Translations under genes and position numbers: made by a program
Notes under the pieces: model-generated
What the model saw: only the letters and a program-made list of their open reading frames with translations
Database searches by the model: none
Told to the model about the DNA's origin: nothing
Shown here: piece by piece, positions 59,151 through 64,000 of the stretch
Layout: the number at the start of each line of letters is the position of its first letter
Position numbering within the stretch: the first letter of the stretch is position 1
Source of the DNA: Blastomyces gilchristii SLH14081
Taxonomy: Eukaryota; Ascomycota; Eurotiomycetes; Onygenales; Ajellomycetaceae
Direction of reading: 5' to 3'
Assembly (NCBI RefSeq): GCF_000003855.2
Contig: NW_003101642.1
Location: 62,001 to 126,000 of the forward strand
Length of the DNA stretch: 64,000 bases

Positions 59151-59547
59151 ATATTCCTCAAAGAAACAATACAGAATACAGAAAACTATCATCCATCCAT
59201 CCCAGCTTGAGGGATTGTTGCCGGTATTCAATTTTTTAGATCCTGACATGACCCTAACCCAGTCCTGGATGGAGCCTAGCAAAAAAGACCTTCGGCAAAA
59301 GGAAAAAGTTTGGTTTAGTACGAGGAAAAAAGAATAAAAAAGGGGGAAAGCGGAAATGGGGAGAAAGGGAAAGGGAGGGTGTTCGTCCCATCTATGGTCC
59401 AATCCACAACCAACCACCCTTCAGGCAATATCGTATCATCATCATCCCTCCTCATAAGAGCCACTTAAGGTGATCACCCTAAAACCAGACAGAACCGGCC
59501 CGTCCAACGCGCCATGCTCCAAGAGAGCGCATGTTGTTTTTTCTGTT

Positions 59548-59594
59548 GCAGCAGGCTACTCCTGGCGCCCCTGGCGCCAGGAGTAGCCTGCTGC
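59548..59594. repeat. Perfect 22-bp GC-rich hairpin
   Basis: The arm at 59548-59569 (starts GCAGCAGGCTACTCC, ends GGCGCC) is a perfect inverse of 59573-59594, with a 3-nt loop. It is by far the strongest inverted repeat in the window and lies 1.9 kb upstream of the TUP1 start. Confidence 0.95.
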
Positions 59595-61482
59595 CGATCG
59601 GTGGGGGCTGCTGCTCAGTGCTCATCCAGCAGATGGACAGATGAGCAGATCATGCTAGCTAGGGTTCAGGGCAGGTCATGGCAGTGGAATAATACATGTA
59701 CAGTACATACATACTCATGATGCATCTGGCTCCCTGCACACTGCAGCAGGTGGTTTTTTGGGCTTTGTTGTCCCGTGCATATTACTTTTTGTTTGTTTGC
59801 TGTATGTGTGGTTTGGATGTGTATTTGAAAATGGTAACAGCTAGTTATATGACGCGCGCAGATCTAGCTTTCACTCACAGGAGGAAGTGTTTAAACTGCT
59901 GTAGTTTTTATTTCCCTATTGACTTTTACCTCTCCCATTCAACTCTAGATATATATATATAATCATGTCTCAAATGCTGGGAAAGAAGAAATGGTTCCTT
60001 GTTCGCGTTGCCTACATAGTTAACTCCTTTGATCTACCCAGATCAATTCTTTCATATATCTGCTCTATACGTGCTCTATATGCATTCATGTACCACTATG
60101 AAGACTAAGCAGGAAACGTACTCTGTAAATACAAGAATAATGCAGGAAAATGAGGAGGGGGGCTGCATGGGATGATGAATGCTGTGTGTCAACCAATATT
60201 GCAGTATGAAATATGCATCATGATGCATAGCGCAAGCCTCAGCCATCAAAGTATGCACTGCACTGCACTGTACTCCGTACTCCGTACATGTACGTACGTA
60301 CGTACATCTAAAGCTCTAGACAGGAAAATCGGGCCATATTTATGTGTGCAGAGAAAAGCCAAAAACAACCCTCATCCCTGGCTCGAGAGGGCGTGGGTTT
60401 GAACCTTTTTTCCTTTTTTCCCTCGTTATCTTTCCGCTTTTTACTCACCGCAATCCACCGTACCCAGATTTAACAACTTTTACCAAGGCTTCCTTGCCCA
60501 AGGCTTTCCAGGGAGGCCAGCCCCAAGGGACGGGACAGCCTAGGAATTTACCCGCTTCTAGTGCGCCGCTGTTGTGAGGTCGGCGTAACTCCCAGGGGGG
60601 CGTTGCACAGTACCACCCGCCCGTTCTCTCTGGGTTCGTTCTTGTTATCATTATGGTTTGTGTTCTCCCTTGGAAGCGCCTTTGCTGATCGCATCATCGC
60701 ACGGACACGGCGGCACGGCAATCGCTCGGGAATAATCCAGCTTTTCTCTTCGTCCTCGACCTTTTGCTTCTTCATCCTCTTTCATCATCTTATCTTTGTG
60801 CATCTATCTCCTTTCCTTGCCGACTGGATCCCCGCTAGTCCTCGCTCAACATCCACCCACATCCATCTTTGCTCCTTTTTCCATTTCTATCCGAACATAA
60901 CTGCCTCGTGGTTGTCGCGCTGTGACTGGAGGTGTCTTTTTTTTTTTTTTGGTTTTTTTGGTGGTGGCCAAGATCCGGCCCACTTCGCTTCTGGCGTCAA
61001 ATCTCAGCCGCATTCCCAATTTGGTAATAAGCGGCGGCGCTTCCGTCCCATTCTCCTTCCCAACCACACCAACGCCAGCAACCTCAACTCAACCTCCACC
61101 ACCATCACCGTTCTCGTCATCAACATCAACCCCATCGACACCGTCAAACCATCTATAATCAGCATTTCAATCTACCTATACAATCGCAGTACCGATGCGC
61201 TGACCTTGCCAGCCCCCCTACAGCTCGCCCTCACATCCCCACAATCCACCCTTCCCCTCCTCCACAGACCATCTCCCTTATCCAGCCCAAGGGAAACGGC
61301 GTCATCGCACACCTCCAAATACAAAACCTTCTCGTCGAACTCTTTCAATAAAGTAAAAGGGAAAATTAACTTAGACAAATAACTTACGGTCAGCCACGCC
61401 CCTTGCAGGCTTGCGCGCCGTCAACCGCCTTCAAAAAAAAGCCGCGCAAGAAAGGAAACAGAACAGTTACCAAAGGGAAAAC

Positions 61483-64000
61483 ATGTACAATCCACATCGT
61501 GGCATGGTTGCCGCTCCTAACTCTCGTTTAACAGAGTTACTGGACCAGCTACGACAGGAATATGAGAACCAATCGCGGAGTACTGGGGAGTTCGAGCATC
61601 AATGTGCGTTGCTTTTTTAATTTTTTAATTGTTTTTCTTTTTTCTTTTTTTTTTTTACAAAAAATTTCTTCCTCACCCTCTGAATTCTCGATCAAGAGCG
61701 GGTCTTTTTGTCAAACAAAGCATCGCTATGAAAAATTGACATTCCAAGTATATTGCTATTCTCTATTCGGGTGCAATTAGCTTCCCTTTTCGCAGTATGT
61801 GATGTCCTTCGCTGACGAACATTCATTGGCAGTGACTGGTCAGCTCCAGGAGATGGAGATGATCCGGCAAAAGGTTTACCAGTTGGAACAAGCACAGATA
61901 AAAATGAAGCAAGAGTATGTTTTTATCGTCTTATACATTCCCCCGTGGGGCAATCAGCCGATCGTCGTTTGTTGCTTCTTGTTCGTGTGCTTACATTGCA
62001 ATAGATACGAGGCCGAAATACGTACCTTGCGACGAGAACTTGAATCTCGCGGCGTTCATCTACCTCAGTCCCATATTGGAGGCCCGCCAACGCATGCTGG
62101 GCCTTCCCAAGCTCCTCCCCCGGCTCTTGGTCATGGCCCTGCTAATCTATTTGGTGGTATCATGGCCAATCCAGGAGGTGGAGCTCCTGCGCTTGCACCC
62201 CCTCCTCCACAGGACCAACAACAGCCACCCCAGCACGCGCTTCAACAGCCCGGGTCCGCTCCCCAAGGACCTCCTCAACCACAGCAAGGTGCGTTTGGAG
62301 GATATCAGCCCGCCTCAGCAGTCAATGGTATGCTCCAAGCCCAATCCCACACCGTTAAACCAGAGAAGAGGAACCAAGAAATTTCTAATGAGTGACCCTT
62401 ATACAGGATATGGACCTCCACCTCCTCCAACTTCTTCTCCAGGCCCAGGAAAAGGCAGAGCCAATCGCGCGCCCCCTGGCCCTGCGACTCCTCAGCAAAA
62501 TCACCAGGTTGCCTACCCTGACCCTCGCGCCTCACCTCAGATTCCTCGTCCCACCCCCACTAGCCAACAACTGAGCTATCGCGTTGGAAACACGTTAGCG
62601 GATCTCGACCCCGACAAGCTCCCCCCGAGCCAAAAGAAGGAAGGCGCCGATTGGTACGCCGTTTTCAACCCTGAGGTTCCGCGCGTTCTGGATGTCGACC
62701 TTGTCCATCACCTTGTTCATGATAGCGTTGTCTGCTGTGTCAGATTTAGCAATGACGGCAAATATGTTGCTACTGGCTGCAACCACTCTGCGCAGATCTT
62801 TGATGTTGCGACTGGACAGCTCGTTACCGCTTTGCAGGATGAAAGTGTGCTTGATAAAGATGGAGACCTTTATATTCGCAGCGTCTGCTTCAGTCCCGAT
62901 GGAAGATACTTGGCTACTGGGGCGGAGGATAAACAAATCAGAGTACGAAATATTTCCTTTTCTTATCGTATCGACTTCCTCTCGGGTTGACAGTTAACTA
63001 ACCATGTTATACTACAGGTGTGGGATATTGCTAACCGAACCATAAAACACATTTTCTCCGGCCACGAGCAAGATATTTACTCCCTCGACTTCGCCCGCAA
63101 TGGCCGTTACATCGCATCCGGCTCCGGTGACAAGACCGTTCGCCTCTGGGATATCGTCGATGGCAAACAGGAACTCATCCTCAGCATCGAAGATGGCGTT
63201 ACAACCGTCGCCATTTCCCCTGACGGGCGCTTCGTTGCTGCCGGCTCTCTTGATAAGAGCGTTCGAGTCTGGGACACGACGACTGGATATTTAGTCGAAC
63301 GCCTGGAGAATCCTGATGGACACATGGACAGTGTTTACTCCGTTGCCTTCGCGCCCAATGGCAGGGATCTTGTCTCGGGAAGTCTGGATAAGACTATTAA
63401 GATGTGGGAGTTGACGCCGCCCAGGGGCATGGTTCCTGGGGCGGGTCCGAAGGGCGGCAAGTGTGTTCGGACATTTGAGGGTCATAAGGTTAGTTTTGAG
63501 GCGAATTTCTTTCACCAAACGGGCTTTCGTCACGCGTTGCAAAATAAACTGATGTGCTCTTGCCTTTGCAGGATTTCGTTCTTAGCGTTTGCTTGACACC
63601 CGATGGACGCTGGGTGATGAGTGGCTCTAAGGATCGTGGTGTGCAGTTCTGGGATCCCGCTACTGGAAATGCGCAGATGATGCTGCAGGGTCATAAGAAT
63701 TCAGGTTAGTTTTCGATAGTTGATGTCGCTGGTGCCGTTTAATCTCTAACCATCTGCTTGTTCGGTAAAAAAAATAGTCATCTCTGTCGCACCGAGCCCA
63801 ACCGGGAACTTATTCGCTACTGGGAGCGGTGACATGCGTGCTAGAATCTGGAGGTTGGTTTTCATTATTTTATTTTTTCTCCCCCTTTGCCATATACCAT
63901 TATTTGTCACCATTAGGACCACAATGTCCTGGTTCCGGTTCAGACTAAGCAGCCAACCGCTGGTTCTGCATCCAAAACCCTCAACCCCTCCTTCTCGTTC
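61483..64000 (+). CDS. TUP1: TUP1/RcoA-type WD40 transcriptional co-repressor (3' end at window edge)
   Basis: Tup1 (RcoA in moulds) forms a co-repressor with Ssn6/Cyc8 and is recruited by DNA-binding repressors. Exons 61483-61603, 61833-61914, 62005-62327, 62407-62942, 63018-63488, 63572-63704 and 63778-63853 join in phase to 580 codons. The N-terminus ([14 protein letters not shown], then [18 protein letters not shown]) is the coiled tetramerisation and Ssn6-binding region. A Pro/Gln-rich linker follows. [20 protein letters not shown] introduces the seven-blade propeller (VWDI, LWDI, VWDT, MWEL, FWDP, ARIW). The gene should end soon after 63853. The acceptor at 63916 gives alternative frames, so the last residues are not resolved, and the end given here is the window edge. 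Residues 1-580 are secure. Confidence 0.93.

Larger units (their letters stand above)
58426..61482. promoter_or_regulatory. Divergent promoter region of ERG3 and TUP1
   Basis: A 3.1 kb spacer between two starts. The ERG3 side has a GGTGAT microsatellite (58683-58752) and a CCAAT box in GGCCAATCAG (58908-58917), which would suit CCAAT-binding complex control (inference). In the middle are a minisatellite, a perfect 22-bp hairpin and three TACTCCGTA motifs. The last 900 bases are pyrimidine-rich and probably the TUP1 leader; the 273-codon frame in it is low-complexity and not accepted. Confidence 0.55.

Noticed and set aside
60360..60410. tRNA-like B-box (GGTTTGAACC)
   Set aside because: No A-box or foldable acceptor, D and anticodon arms in the right spacing.
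60561..61382. 273-codon open frame upstream of TUP1
   Set aside because: Ser/Thr/Pro-rich translation of a pyrimidine-rich leader; no recognisable domain, and it directly precedes the TUP1 start region.

Overview
The window looks like nuclear DNA of a filamentous ascomycete, most likely an onygenalean or other eurotiomycete mould. This is inferred from many short introns (about 45-160 nt, GTRNGT donors, CTRAY branch points), the fungal gene set (purine hydroxylase, ERG3, TUP1/RcoA, GET4, Elongator) and long microsatellite-rich spacers. No species can be named from sequence alone. I assembled 17 protein genes by joining open frames across splice sites with phase checks. I found no tRNA, rRNA, CRISPR array or intact transposon.

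Layout. 1-1468: AT-rich DNA with a possible decayed MITE. 1469-5023 (+): a HeLo-TPR protein that may be damaged. 5400-10007 (-): xanthine dehydrogenase (hxA). 11396-12837 (+): an Old Yellow Enzyme. 13722-16927 (-): a C2H2 plus fungal-specific-domain transcription factor with a frame problem. 19741-20884 (+): an uncharacterised low-complexity protein. 20991-22380 (-): GET4. 22857-24769 (+): RAI1. 25609-27467 (-): tRNA isopentenyltransferase (MOD5). 28021-28987 (+): CAF16. 29282-32056 (-): ELP2. 32406-32982 (+): URM1. 33314-35784 (-): 6-phosphofructo-2-kinase. 36548-37769 (+): TOM40. 37770-48178: a 10.4 kb gene-poor, microsatellite-rich stretch. 48179-49881 (+): GSK3. 52573-55779 (+): CBP80. 57271-58425 (-): ERG3. 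61483 to beyond the edge (+): TUP1/RcoA.

How the genes relate. The first 13 genes alternate strand without exception, so every spacer there is a shared divergent promoter or a convergent 3' zone. RNA biology is over-represented: RAI1 and CBP80 act on mRNA 5' ends, CAF16 is linked to CCR4-NOT, and MOD5, ELP2 and URM1 all modify the tRNA anticodon loop. ELP2 and URM1, which supply the two halves of the mcm5s2U34 modification, are head to head across 349 bp.

Most notable signals: (1) the HeLo domain joined to a carboxylate-clamp TPR, a possible chaperone-coupled cell-death or immune-type protein; (2) the ELP2-URM1 divergent pair; (3) the 9-mer TACGGAGTA, present 13 times in spacers and introns-free DNA where about 0.5 is expected by chance; (4) a perfect 22-bp hairpin upstream of TUP1; (5) loss of the bisphosphatase histidine in the PFK-2 protein.
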